The position numbers and the translations under genes are program-made. From positions 1 through 64,000 of the forward strand of contig JALQPE010002935.1 in assembly GCA_030407315.1 (NCBI GenBank): a stretch of 64,000 nucleotides of DNA. Direction: 5' to 3'. This DNA comes from Asparagopsis taxiformis. Lineage: Eukaryota; Rhodophyta; Florideophyceae; Bonnemaisoniales; Bonnemaisoniaceae. Position 1 is the first letter of the stretch, and every line of letters starts with the position of its first letter. Shown one piece after another: positions 1 to 10,956 of this stretch. Below the pieces are notes generated by a model. The model had not been told where the DNA came from. It saw only the letters and a program-made list of their open reading frames with translations, and searched no databases.

Positions 1-180
1 CTCGGCTACGCCTCGCTGACGCTCGGCGTACCATCGTGTCATCTGACTGTCACAGTGCAACATCTACTCTGCCATCGTGACACAAAATTTCTGTCATCAA
101 GTGACATCTCTTGGAAACACATCGGATCTCTCGCTGGAGCTATCTCGCGCCAAATAAAAAAAAATTTCTTCCCGCTCTCG

Positions 181-254
181 CTGGGACTCGAACGCACACG
201 ACGCCGCGATATGCCGCGCGCATAGCACGGCTTAACCGCTGAGCTAGTGGCCCA
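181..254 (-). other. antisense tRNA-like sequence in copia A leader
   Basis: On the minus strand this reads as a tRNA-like unit, with an A-box-like TAGCTCAGCGG followed about 45 nt later by a B-box-like GTTCGAGTCCC. A 5-bp stem with a 7-nt loop can be drawn where an anticodon arm would sit, but the acceptor and T stems pair poorly. It is therefore probably not a working tRNA gene. The same unit, in the same antisense orientation, occurs in copy C (43569-43641). It may be an internal Pol III promoter or a captured tRNA/SINE fragment. Confidence 0.5.
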
Positions 255-300
255 CTTAAGCCAACGTACTGGAATCGACTGCTCTAATAAAAAGACTTGT

Positions 301-480
301 CTATACCTTTCTCAACTCGGTTCTGCTCTTGTAAGTCAGACCTTGTCCTGATCGGTATAGAATATAAAGTCACACAACAATAAACTTCTGCTTGTTAACC
401 TACTCATTCATCTTCAAAAGTAATATACCTTTCATCTTTCGGTCAATTTCAAGGTTTAGACCTTAGTCCTGATCGGTATA
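301..480 (+). repeat. duplicated ~60-nt leader unit (301-360 and 424-480)
   Basis: Two related units each begin TATACCTTTC and end CCTGATCGGTATA, so each is bounded by short inverted arms TATACC/GGTATA. The second unit lies inside the leader intron just after the donor site. The same pair occurs in copies C and D, so it is conserved across two subfamilies and may form an RNA structure used in packaging, splicing or translation. That role is inferred. Confidence 0.6.
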
Positions 481-514
481 ACTGCTAACTCTCTCTCTCT
501 CTCTATCTCCATAG
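420..514 (+). other. leader intron of copia A whose splicing creates the ATG
   Basis: The donor is A|GTAATA at 419/420. The acceptor is CCATAG at 509-514, preceded by a branch-like CTAAC and a long CT tract. The exon base A at 419 joined to TG at 515-516 gives ATG for the zinc-finger ORF. Copies C and D have the same arrangement with a better GTAAGT donor, and D has a CTGCAG acceptor. No contiguous ATG is present at the start of the ORF in any of the three copies. Confidence 0.7.
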
Positions 515-956
515 TGTCTAGTAGTGACGAGGATCGCATCGAGCCGAATAACGAGCAGCCAGCTACGAGGCTTCGACGCGACGGTGAGTCTCTCTCGCGA
601 CCGTGTTTTCCGAAAGGCGTATAGCATCGCCGAAAGAAGGGACAATAAGAAGAAATACGCCGCTCACAAGGCTGCAAACCGTTCCAGGTGCTCTCACTGC
701 AACGTATATCTCAATTCCGCTGAGTCCAGAGCTGCTCATCTCAACGGATCCAGACACAAGAAAACCATCGAGCGCCTCAAGGAGGGTCCTCTAAAAAGTT
801 TTGCAGGCCCTGTGGTGTCATCGTCCGGACTCAGAGTGAGTTCGACAACCATCTTCGCGGCAACCGCCATCGCAGTATTGCGAAGGCCCTGGAAATCACC
901 AAAGCTTCCAAAGCTTCTTCTTCCTCCGAAAGTAGTTTCTCTCTCTCCTCTAGACA
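515..956 (+). pseudogene. copia accessory ORF with two U1-type zinc fingers, broken
   Basis: This is the copy A version of the intact protein at 42886-43301. It encodes an acidic N-terminus, a basic stretch and a first finger of the C-x2-C-x12-H-x5-H type, then the start of a second. Relative to copy C it has one extra base near 593 and two extra bases near 795-805, so the second finger (CRPCGV...HLRGNRH in C) is out of frame. U1/matrin-type fingers commonly bind dsRNA or structured RNA. A role in element RNA handling is inferred from that and from the position before gag. Confidence 0.75.
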
Positions 957-1119
957 CTAGAAATCTAGCTGATTTCGTATCGTTAAACCTTGCTTCTTGT
1001 TCTCCATCCACTTCGCTCTTAGCTAGACAGTCTCTATCCTATAGATCCCAGCTTGGTCCTCGACGACTATCGGTTGTCCACTTGGGAAGGGTCGAACAGA
1101 TAAGACTTACTGCAGAGCC

Positions 1120-4100
1120 ATGGAGAGTAATACTTCCGGCATCCGCATCGAGAAGCTGGATTATTCAAACTTCCACTCATGGAAGCAGAAGATGGAACTC
1201 ATCCTTGGCCACCGCGAGGTGGACGACATGATTGATCCTAATCTTCGCCCTAGACGTCCGACAGACCAAGAAGAGCTCTTAAAATGGCTCCGCAAAGACA
1301 AGTCAGCTCGAATGGCCATCGGAATTACCTTGTCGGATGAAATGCTCAAAAACGTTGCACACACCACGACTGCCTTAGAAATGTGGCAAGAGATCTGCAA
1401 CGTGCATCAAAGGCACACTCTCCTAAACAAACTCGCTGCAAGGCGCGACTTTTACACAGCGACTATGAAGCCAGGTGAACAGATGCTCGTATACATCAAC
1501 CGTGTTCGACAAATGGCAACGGTACTATCAGCAATGGGCGTCGACATTGATGATAAAGAAATGGCTATGGCTGTTCTCAATGGCCTCCCATCTTCCTTCC
1601 AGACGCTGATAACCGCTCTTGATGCAATTGGAGATGAAGATCCTACCTTCACATTCGACAAAGTTCGCAGTCTCCTCCTTCAGGAAGAACGCAGGGCAGC
1701 TATTTTAAAACCGGGAAGTTCCTCAACAGACACAGCCGCTCTACTTTCCAAGTCTGGAAAACAGTTTGGGAACAACCGGAAGAAGTGTACCCATTGCGGT
1801 CGAACAAATCACACCGAGCCATATTGCTGGCAGAAGTATGGAAGACCATCTCGCTCCCGCTCGAATAATAAAACACGCAGTTCTCCGAACTTGTCTCTGG
1901 CGCAGGGGAATATTGGCTCTATGGCAGCCGTAGCCACCGAGACTGAACCGAGCAATGATGAAGAAAAGGAGTACGTCTGCCTTTTGTCAGCCTGTTCGGA
2001 TTCAGCTAAGTCGGTACAAATCACATCTACATGGTACATCGACTCCGCTGCTACCTCACACATGACCTTCGATCGCTCAATGTTTGTCTCGTACCGTTCC
2101 GTGACTCCGTTCCAAGTGATTCTCGGAGACAAATCCACTTCTGTAGCAGTAGGATGTGGCGATGTCAAACTGTCACTCCTTGTCAATGGGAAGGCAAGAA
2201 TCTGCATACTCCAGGACGTTCTCCACGTCCCCTCCTTCGTATTCTCACTCATATCCGTTAGTACTCTCACGGCTCGAGGAATTGGAGTTCAGTTCACGAA
2301 CAATGCAGTCCTCTTAACCCAAAACGGGGAATCAATAGCTACTGGCCATAGACGCCACGGGCTCTATGCAATTGACCTCTACATGCCCTCCAGAAATAAA
2401 CAACAGCACTTTGAGTTAGCTTGCATCGCGTCACTGCAGCTGTGGCATGAGCGACTTGGGCATGTTCACAAAAACGGAATCTCTCGTATGGCAAAGACAT
2501 CAGCGGTCAAAGGACTCCGAATCAAACCTGAGCAGTCCCCACCTGAAAATCTATGTGAAGGGTGTGTTACTGGTAAAATGCCTCGTGCTGCTATCCCAAA
2601 ATTCTCCGAGACAGAGCCTCCGAGCTTCTCCAACTGATCCACACAGATCTGGCAGGGCCAATGGAAATACGTTCGAAAGGGGGAGCTCGATACTTCGTGA
2701 CCTTCATCGATGATAAGTCTCGCTACCCATCTGTGTATCTGCTCCACCGTAAGTCGGATTGTTTCGATGCATTCCAATGATTTCTGCGCCTCACTGAAAC
2801 TCAAACAGGATGCAAACTTCGTCAACTACGCTCAGACGGAGGGGGAGAGTACTTCTCAAACGAATTCAGCTCTTTCCTTGAAGACAGGGGTATCCAACGT
2901 CAAACTACCTTGTGCCTACACTCCCCAACAAAACGGAGTTGCGGAACGCATGAATCGCACCCTTAAGGAACATATGCGGGCCATGCTTCTCCACAATTCC
3001 ACTCCATTGGAGTTCTGGGCGGAAGCACTTTCTTGTGCTGCCTACATTCGAAATCGTCTCACCAGCCGTGCTATCCCCGCTGGAACCACTCCATATGAGC
3101 TATGGTATGGGCGGAAGCCAAACATTGCACACCTGCGAACATTTGGAAGCATTTGTTGGTACAAACTGCCGAACACACATCTCCAAGCGCTCGATTCTCG
3201 TGCTGTTCAGGCTATCATGCTAGGGTATGCAACATCACAGAAGGCATATAAACTGTGGATCTAACGAATGAGAAAATAGTTGTCTCTCGCGATGTCGTTT
3301 TCGAGGAGACGAGGTCGAGGAAACTACCGTCACATCTAGACATTACTGGAGCTGATGTCAGTCTAGAAGGTACCTCACAAGACCCAATGAGGGAAAAACC
3401 TTATGGAGGAACTCCCAGAAATGAATCCTCTTCCTCCCATTCAGGTTCAGATTCGGACCATATTTCACCTCAATCACCTCCGCCAACGCCATCCTACAAT
3501 CAAGATGCCTCGTTACTCAATGCTCCCCGTAAATCGTCTCGCACCCGCAAACCTCCGAGTGAGTGGTGGAAAACCACTGCACTCGTCACTACCGCGTCCG
3601 ATCCTACTCCAGAACACCTCCTCAACTTCACTGAGGTGACCAAGGGGGAGGAGAAAGACCTTTGGATCGGTGCCATTCAGTCTGAAATGAATTCCCTTTA
3701 TACAAACCGCACCTGGATTTTGGTCCCTCGCAGTGAAGCTGTCAACCTACTTTCATCCAAATGGGTGTTCAAACGCAAAGATGTTGTCAGTGAAACTGGT
3801 GAGCACTCGGTCAAACATAAAGCTCGCCTGGTAACTCGGGGATTCCAGCAGAAGTATGGTGTTGACTATGCTGAAACATATGCACCGGTTGTCAAGTTCT
3901 GCACTATTCGCATGTTCTTCGCTCTCACTGTCCATCACGACCTCCATTGTGATCAAATGGACGTCAAGACAGCTTTCCTCTACGGAGACCTCGAACAAGA
4001 CATATACATGGAACAACCGGAGGGCTTTGTCGACCCGAAGTATCCTAATCATGTTTGCAAACTGCAGAAAGCTTTGTATGGACTAAAACAGGCTCCGAGG

Positions 4101-5203
4101 CAATGGCACGCAAAGATCGACGAGTTTCTCATTTCAGAACTAGAATTCCAGAGTTCTCCGTACGACCCATGTTTATATGTGAGGTACCGTAAAGATTCGA
4201 TGATAGTCATTGCCCTCTACGTTGATGACCTCCTTATCGCTTCAAGCAGCAGAGACATGTTGAACGAGCTGAAGGCTGAGTTCAGTAGACGCTTCGAAAT
4301 GAAAGATTGTGGGAAAGCTAGAGTGTGCCTCGGGCTGGAAATCGTAAGGGACTCACCTAGAGGACTACTTCATTTGAATCAAACTCGGTACGCTGAAAAG
4401 GTATTGGAACGATTCGGCATGGAGAACTCAAGCCCTGCTGCAACCCCTATGCAGGCTCAGATTTCCATCAGTGATACTGAAACAGAGGCCATCGACTCTA
4501 CATTATACCGCAAAGCCATTGGAAGCTTGATGTATCTCGCAGTGGGAACTCGCCCCGACATCGCATTTGCTGTTGGAAGACTTGCCCAATTCGTGGAGAC
4601 TCCAACCAAATCTCTCTGGGTTGCTGTCAAGCGTGTTCTAAGATACATTTCTGGTACTCGAAGCCTTGGTGTGCTGTACAGGGCATCGAAGCCTCTGTCA
4701 CCTGTCGGATATAGTGACTCAGATTGGGGTGGTTGTACGATCAATCGGAAATCCACCAGCGGATACGTGTTCATGATGGCTGGAGCAGCGGTGAGCTGGA
4801 AATCTCACAAACAGAGTTGTGTAGTGCAATCCTCCTCCGAAGCTGAATATATGGCTCTCAGCGCTGCGGTGAAGGAAGCTATTTGGTTGAGTAATATTGT
4901 TGGGTTTGGCTGTGGAAGCAGCTCGGCGGATCCGATCCTAATCAATGTCGACAACCAAGGTTCCATCAAGATGGCTAGGAACGATGCTCAGGAACTCGTA
5001 CCAAACACATCGACATTCGGTATCACTTCGTCCGAGACAGCTTACTCAAGACGTTGTTCGGCATTGACTACTGTCCCACATCAGATATGGCGGCAGATCT
5101 GTTAACCAAGCCTCTGCAACGAGTTCAATTTATCAAGCTCCGGGAAATGATCGGCGTGTCAGATATTTCATCCCTCGAGCAGGTCAAAGAGGGGGAGTGT
5201 TGA
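1120..5203 (+). pseudogene. gag-pol: copia gag-pol polyprotein, copy A, frameshifted
   Basis: It begins MESNTSGIRIEKLDYSNF. Visible parts in order are a copia-type Gag domain, a CCHC knuckle CTHCGRTNHTEPYC, aspartic protease (WYIDSAATSH), GAG-pre-integrase with H/H/C/C (LWHERLGH...CEGC), integrase core, reverse transcriptase with ALYVDDLLIAS, and RNase H (GYSDSDWGG). Breaks relative to copy C are a lost base near 2612, an in-frame TGA at about 2779 (shared with C), an extra T near 2911, a lost G near 3259 and a lost base near 4988. The last codons AAAGAGGGGGAGTGTTGA run into the LTR, so the LTR supplies Cys-stop. Confidence 0.95.
5186..5197 (+). promoter_or_regulatory. polypurine tract, copia A
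   Basis: The purine run AAAGAGGGGGAG directly precedes the 3' LTR and overlaps the last pol codons. It is the expected plus-strand primer and is conserved in all copies. Confidence 0.85.
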
Positions 5204-5685
5204 CTCACTGAGAATGGGCCTGGTAGGCCTAATTCCGTGAGAAAACTTTGACCCTCGATTTCTCCTAGAAGGAGTGGTCTGAGCGCTCTGAAACCTATCT
5301 AATCATATTCAGCGTGCCCGAATTAGTCGGGTAGCAACTTCTCCGGGGCTCCTACGACACTCCATTACGGAGTAACTGGTCTCTGAAGTTTCAATTTGTT
5401 TGTCATAGTTTCAATTAGTAATTAGAAATGCCAAGATGGGTTGCCATCATGGTAGAGGGAAAATGTTATGATAAGTGTACACGTGTGGATGATATGATAG
5501 AGAAGCCCACGTGTACCAGATTGGCAGCGGGTGCTTGCTAGGACAGACTGTCAGTGACAGTCTGTCTGGAGCAGCCTTGAACAGGCTGTCCTTAGCACCG
5601 CCGGCGCACCTCGGCGAGAATACAAATTATGTAGTGAGCTCGCAGATTCAGTAAACGCTCGGTAAGCGACCAAACTTTATCAACA
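5198..5685 (+). repeat. 3' LTR of copia A (488 bp)
   Basis: Begins TGTTGACTCACTG and ends TTTATCAACA, giving TGTTGA/TCAACA terminal inverted repeats. It contains a palindromic CAGACTGTCAGTGACAGTCTG-like core and an intact border to the polypurine tract. The six LTRs in the window all measure 488 bp by my count. Confidence 0.93.
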
Positions 5686-5771
5686 AGTGGGCTAAGGTAA
5701 CAATGTTGAGATCAGAAAGACAGAACTTTATAGCAGGGAACAGTAGTATAGGTTTTAATACTTCTGATATG

Positions 5772-6761
5772 CTATCTATTGCTCCTATCGTACTTGTAAT
5801 ATTCGACGGTGTGGATGTGGTCCGTGAGGACGTCCTTCTCCGTCTTCAAGTAGATGTGGCCGCGCGTGGGCAGGCCATAGACTAGCTTTTCGCCCGCAGG
5901 AATATCTCCGCGCTTGAAGCCGGCCCCGTAATGGTAAAGGTCACCGCGACTAACCAATACGGAATAGGGTGGCACATAAAGCCTATGAATGGGAACCTTC
6001 CACATATCGGCGTCCGGATTGGCCAGGCATACATGACTATAAGGGGCAGCTACTATAGAGAATCCATCTGCTCCGCTCGACATCATGAAATATGATGGAG
6101 ACTCGGTAGGTCCTGCAACACGACTCGTTGATGCCTTGAAGTCCGTGTGCCCATCCTGGTCCGCAGCCCCATCTGCTGTAAGAAGCAGCCGCAATCCTGT
6201 CTTCGGGAAGAAGACAGGATCATCACCCTCCATTCCCAACTTCAAGAACTCCGCACAAACACCAAGAGCAAGCTCTGCCACCAACTTGTTCTTGTACATC
6301 TCCAAATTGCCCTCCTCCAGCTTATCGCACAACTCACGCCGCGGCAGAGAGAGGCGCCCACGACCACCATCTATGCGGTCCTTCGCATCACCCACGTTGT
6401 GGATGAACTGCCACGGCGAAGGATCGAAGCCGGGCTTTGCGAAAGCTGGCGGCTCGTCCTGTGGTTCCCTGTCGTCATCATTAGAATCAGACTGCTGGGA
6501 GGGTTTTTCAACCTCCTCAACCAGCGGGAACTGCCTAGCGAAGTGACCGAACAGCTCATGCGTCGCACTCCCAGCCGTGGACGATTCCAATAAGCGTTCC
6601 AAAACAATAACCCCCAAGTTCTCCAGCAACGCCCGCTTCACCGCAAAGTACTGTTCCACCACCGTTTCCTCGGCTCCCGGCGATGCAGCTACCTGGAATG
6701 CTGCCGCCCTCATTTCCGCCCGAACCGTCTCCACCGTCGTACTTTCCATATAGTACTTCAT
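5772..6761 (-). CDS. 2-oxoglutarate/Fe(II)-dependent oxygenase-like protein, module 1
   Basis: About 329 aa, starting MKYYMEST at the ATG at 6761. The C-terminal half looks like a double-stranded beta-helix oxygenase: metal ligands H205-x-D207 (DGHTDF), distal H277 in SRGDLYHYGAGF, and R300 in TRGHIYL placed to bind 2-oxoglutarate. The family hydroxylates or oxidises bases, proteins or small molecules. Beside two DNA methyltransferases and ParB-like genes, a nucleic-acid substrate is plausible but inferred. The start is supported by the paralogue at 10957-11835, which also begins MKYY with the same spacing. It overlaps the upstream ParB-like reading frame in another frame. I cannot show membership of TET/JBP. 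Confidence 0.72.
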   Translation of the reverse strand: MKYYMESTTVETVRAEMRAAAFQVAASPGAEETVVEQYFAVKRALLENLGVIVLERLLESSTAGSATHELFGHFARQFPLVEEVEKPSQQSDSNDDDREPQDEPPAFAKPGFDPSPWQFIHNVGDAKDRIDGGRGRLSLPRRELCDKLEEGNLEMYKNKLVAELALGVCAEFLKLGMEGDDPVFFPKTGLRLLLTADGAADQDGHTDFKASTSRVAGPTESPSYFMMSSGADGFSIVAAPYSHVCLANPDADMWKVPIHRLYVPPYSVLVSRGDLYHYGAGFKRGDIPAGEKLVYGLPTRGHIYLKTEKDVLTDHIHTVEYYKYDRSNR

Positions 6762-9429
6762 CCGGCTGCCAGACGCAATTGCGCTGGAGAACGGCGGCCA
6801 CATTCTCATCGACGATACTGTCGGGAATGGGATTCTCCTGGGCGTCGTCGAACTGGAGAACCGGCTCCCGAGAGCGACCTCGGGAAGCCGACTTGGATTT
6901 CTTTGACGACGACTTCGAAGAAGTCTCACAGAGCCTTCTCTTTTTGGTAGAAGGCTCGGGCGTCGCAGAAGCGGCTTCCAAGTTACGCTTCCCGAGGATG
7001 GAGTTTTCACCCGCATCCTCGGGGGCGCTCTCCAGCTCGACGACCTCCACAGCACCACCCGCCGTTCCACCACGACCGGAACGACTCGCTTGCAGGCGGG
7101 TACTCCTTCTGGGCATCACTTTCCTCCCAGAAGTTTCCACTCCGGGCGGTGCAGAATCACTGACTTCGATAACATCCCCGTCAGGATCTGCACCGCCCTT
7201 CGCACTGCTGCCCTCGACCACATTCTCGGGAGTAGGGCCCTCCGTCGAAATCCTCGCAACCGTCTTCTGTCCAACCCCACCGGATGGTGAAGGGACGAAA
7301 CTGTCATCGCTGGAGCTTCCCGAACTGCTAGCAGATGCAGAACGGGAAGCTTCGACAGCGGGGGCCGGAGCAGCAGGGTGCTGCTCGGCAGCCGGAGTCG
7401 CAGGCTCAGGCTGCGAAGCCGGTGAGACCTGCTCCTGCGCGGCTTGGAAAGGACGGTTGGGGGTACCAGTCCCGGCGTGGGAAACTGGACCAGACTGTTC
7501 ACTGCCAGCCTGGGGACCACGCGCAGTCGGCTTGACCGGGGTCACCGCAGGGGAGGATGCAGACACGGCAGGGGTAGTGAGAGGAAGAGGGGCAGCCTCA
7601 GAATCGCTGGAAGATTCCAGTTGAGGTGGTGGGGGCAAAGGAATGGAAGATGAAGGGATGGGCAAGGAATTGGAAGAGGAAGGGATGGGGGCATCATCAC
7701 CACATGTGGCTGGGAGCGCAGCATGTGGGATGTCTGCAGCATGTGGGATGTCTGGGTACATCGCGTGAAAGCGTTTCCGCGTAATCATGTCGCGGTACCC
7801 AGTGACGCGCAGGAGCATTTTCCTGGCCTCCTTCCCGAAGACAGACTTCTTACGGGGAAAAATGTTCTCGGACTTGTAACCATCGGGGGGGGGCCTTCCT
7901 TGGGACGGAAGTCTGCCCAACACCCCTTCTTGGGGACCATCTGAGCAAGAACTTCGACAACGGGCGAGCGAATGTCGAAGCTCTTGCTCGGGTCACCCAC
8001 GCTGGGAATTGACCCATCCAGCATCCTCAACACATCCGACACGTTCCAGTACTCGGCCACCTCCTTCACGTACCCGAAGATTTCCAACAAACCAGCAATC
8101 CATTCCTGCCCAATGGTACCAACCGAGTACGGTTTCAGCCCGGTCGACCGACAGCTACAAGTGTAGCGCGCCGTCATCTCAAGGATGAAACACTTTTGGA
8201 CGTCCGGCGCACTCCTGAACGACCCATTGAACAACAAGTTCACCGTACACCCAGCCAGATCTTCAGTTGAAGAAAACTGCACGAACTCCGGCCTGTTCGG
8301 GATGCTCGACCAGTATTTGAAAGCAGGGCTTTCAATGGTCTTGAAACCTTGGGCGATGGAGACGTAGCGCATGAGCTGTCTCGGACGAATCCAGCTTAGC
8401 GCTTTCCGTTCTTTGACGTATTGAACGGTCGGCTCGATCTTCTTCTTTCCTAGGCGGTGGATATTGATGAACTCCATCACAGAGCACACATTGTCAGCAA
8501 CTGTTACCTCGCTGACATTGTGGTTGTGGAAGTTCATCAGCCGTGAAAGTGGGAGTACTTCTTCGGAGCAGAAGACATCCCGGCCAAGCCGAGTCGGTGG
8601 GAGGAGAAAGTCGACTGGAATGGTTCCAAATCGACGGTAAATGTCTGAACTGACAAACTCCTCCCACTCTGAACTGTCCTTCGCAGGAGCAGGTCCAGCC
8701 GACTCGAGAATGGCCTTCAACGCGGTCACTCGGTGAGATCCATCGACATATTGCAGTCGTACTTTTGCATTGGAATCAATCACCTCGCAGACGGACACGC
8801 GTGAAGCAATCACGGAAAATCCCTGAGTGAGAAACGTTTTCTTCAACTCATCAACGCGATGCGGCCTGACCACCCTGGACACGACTGCCGGAGGAGAAAC
8901 ATCCAGAGGGGAAATGAAGACTGGAATGTTTCGGCAGCTCTCCGGACTTATGTCGTAGTCCACATCCACCGGGATGGGCACTGTGCCAGGGTAGGCCAGC
9001 CTGGTGCTGCGGAGAGGCTTGTTCGGTACGATGTCACGAGCGTTGTGATCATCGACCTTCTCCGCAACCTCTGCCAAGTCGCTGCCGGACGCGATGATCA
9101 TGTCCGGAGCAGGCGAGCTAGGCAGAGGAGCACCAGATCCCTCGATGGCTGGCGCCGCTTCGGCAGATTGAGCCGGAAGCGGAGTTGCGGGAACGCCAGC
9201 GTCGATTGAAGGGACAACCGCGGGATCGGAAGCCGAAGGGGGGGAGGGACGGGCTTAGGTGCTGGGCTGAGCTGGGTCAGCGCTGCAGCAGCTTCGCAAA
9301 CGTCCATGGGGACAGGGGGGCCAGAGAAGGAGAAGGAGAGGGAGAAGGAGTGGGAGTGGGAGAATCGTTGTCACGGCGGCTGGCAGAGCGCACCTGGCGG
9401 TCGAAAGCGTTGGAAGATTGTTGAGCCAT
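6556..9429 (-). CDS. ParB-like protein with long disordered tail, module 1 (frame breaks)
   Basis: The ParB/sulfiredoxin-like core is in 7785-9101: an RPHRVDELKKTF segment, then YVDGSHRVTAL, which matches the D-G-x-H-R motif of ParB N-domains (nucleotide binding or nuclease in the wider family). A conserved helical region follows (SIAQGFKTIESPAFKYWSSIP), shared with module 2. After about 400 aa the frame shifts at a G9 run (about 7884-7893). It continues as a Ser/Pro/Ala-rich, low-complexity tail with basic stretches (STKKRRL, SSKKSKSASRGRSRE), probably nuclear. The N-terminus is uncertain: ATG at 9429 (MAQQSSNAFDRQ) reaches the core only across a second break near a G7 run at about 9240. The tail ends QENPIPDSIVDEN, as in module 2 (QENSLPDRTFAEE). 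Confidence 0.65.
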
Positions 9430-9661
9430 TGCTTTGATGAGTGATTGACAAACGAAGAGTGAAAGATTGAGAAAGAGAGAAGAAGATCTGAACGACAAGC
9501 TGTTTTGCTGCGTAAGCTGAGTAAGATAGGCGAAACTCAGAGAACTGACATATTCTTATTAGTATACACCCTGGTAATGATATTCAGCGGTTGACCAATC
9601 CGAACCTTCCACATCACTTTTCGTTGTACGACAATTACAGCTCAGGCAGTTTACCAAGGAT
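9430..9661. other. upstream region of module 1
   Basis: Leader and presumed promoter of the minus-strand ParB-like gene. I see no clear core promoter motif and no other gene. Confidence 0.3.
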
Positions 9662-9928
9662 CCTTACAGCAAAGCCATCGTTACGATGACTTTGCTGTAA
9701 GGAAACGTTTCATTACAGAGGCCAGGAATTTTTTTACCGGGTAAAGAAATCATGGCTACTGTAATGTTTTGTTTCCTGACAGCAAAGTCATCGTAACGAT
9801 GACTTTGCTGTAAGAAAACGTTTTCATTACAGCGGCCAGGAATTTTTTTACCGGGTAAAGAAATCATGGCCACTGTAATGAAACCTTTCCTTACAGCAAA
9901 GTCATCGTAACGATGACTTTGCTGTAAG
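9662..9928. repeat. hairpin array L1 (H1-H2-H1-H2-H1)
   Basis: Three copies of a ~39-nt near-perfect palindrome (arm CTTACAGCAAAGTCATCGT, one unpaired centre base) at about 9662-9702, 9776-9814 and 9889-9928 alternate with two ~54-nt hairpins (9712-9765, 9826-9879). Each of these starts ATTACAG, ends CTGTAAT and has a TTTACCSGGTAAA centre. The outer flanks (GTTTACC...GGTAAAC) extend the symmetry. Related arrays are L2 and L3. It could be a MITE, a transposon end, or a binding site for the neighbouring ParB-like proteins. Confidence 0.88.
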
Positions 9929-10527
9929 CATCCCTGGTAAACTGCTCCCTCTGTAAGCCGTTGGTCTCAACCCTCGCTCTCATTTCTGTTGTCCTCCTTC
10001 ATTATCTCCACCTACCTTCCCCCTACACACCACGTCTCTACTGTCACTCTGCCCGCCCCTTTGGTGCATGAAATATTTTCTTACCACTGCCATAGTCTAC
10101 ACATACTGCTGCCTGCATACTTCTGCATGCCTACCCTTCAATCTTTCTTCCATCTTTCTCTACCGTGCTAGGCTTAGAGCATGCTCTGTGCACATCTGAC
10201 TTACTTAATATCATTGTATAGTTAGAAACTAGAATAAGAATTACATCACTAGAGTACACTGCAAATGTTAGTAACTATGGTTGGTATGGTACACAACACT
10301 CTACCTCCTTCATGAGTAAACTTTGCGAACAGAACCGTTCAATACCAGGTAGTGCAGCCAGCGCAAACCAGGCTTGCACGACGCAGAGTGCTCCCCAGGG
10401 CCATCAACAGCCGTCCAAACCATCGTTGTACGATGTTCCCGGCTCCACACTTCCCTTCTCACCCTTCCCAGGGTGGGAGACGGACGAAACTCCCAACCGC
10501 TTACAGCCGAAGCCGTTTACCCGGGAT
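9929..10527. other. spacer between arrays L1 and L2
   Basis: No convincing gene. Its two edges are inverted copies of each other (GTAAGCATCCCTGGTAAAC on the left, GTTTACCCGGGATGCTTAC on the right), as expected of a small element bounded by these arrays. Confidence 0.5.
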
Positions 10528-10706
10528 GCTTACAGCAAAGTCATCGTTACGATGACTTTGCTGTAAGGAAAGGTTTGATTACAGTGGTGAGAAAATTTTA
10601 CCGGGTAAAAAATCAGCAAGAATTTTTTACCCGGTAAAACATTGTGGCCGCTGTAATGATTTGATTTCTTACAGCAAAGTCATCGTAACGATGACTTTGC
10701 TGTCAG
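10528..10706. repeat. hairpin array L2 (H1-H2-H1)
   Basis: Two copies of the 39-nt palindrome (10528-10567 and about 10669-10706) flank a longer middle hairpin (about 10578-10657) that contains ACCGGGTAAA twice in inverted orientation. Both L1 and L2 are followed on the right by CTGTAAGCC at similar distance. Confidence 0.88.
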
Positions 10707-10956
10707 CACCCCAGCGGAACTGCATCATCTGTAAGCCTTCCTCACTTCAATGTTGCAGCTGAAGACGACTGCGATATTACCTTGTTCTATTGTAGTAGTG
10801 CCCGCCATAGTTTCCTCCCCTTCTCATATCAAATTGAGTATTGTATATCTCCTGACCCGTCTACATACGCAGACGTCATGTACTAGCCTAAGTTTCATCG
10901 TTTACTTGAAGGCGGCCTTGATGCCTGCCATAGAATGCTATTAACAACTAATTTCA

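Larger units (their letters stand above)
1..5685 (+). mobile_element. Ty1/copia retrotransposon copy A (5' LTR outside window)
   Basis: The order is non-coding leader, spliced two-zinc-finger ORF, gag-pol and a 3' LTR, the same as copy C at 38133-44507. Copy C implies about 6.4 kb for the full element, so the 5' LTR and primer-binding site of copy A lie left of base 1. Gag-pol carries the copia order protease, integrase, reverse transcriptase, RNase H. The copy is defective: both ORFs have single-base indels relative to copy C, and it shares an in-frame TGA with copy C. The 5 bp after the LTR (AGTGG, 5686-5690) would be one half of the target duplication; the other half is not visible. Confidence 0.93.

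Noticed and set aside
181..254. Functional tRNA gene
   Set aside because: A- and B-box-like motifs exist but acceptor and T stems do not pair, so it is listed only as tRNA-like.
3753..4774. Antisense ORFs of 99-105 aa inside pol (repeated at 36830, 37552, 39045, 39767)
   Set aside because: They recur only because pol is repeated; they are shadows of the conserved RT/RNase H frame with no domain of their own.
6683..7624. 313-aa plus-strand ORF
   Set aside because: Shadow of the low-complexity ParB-like tail on the other strand.
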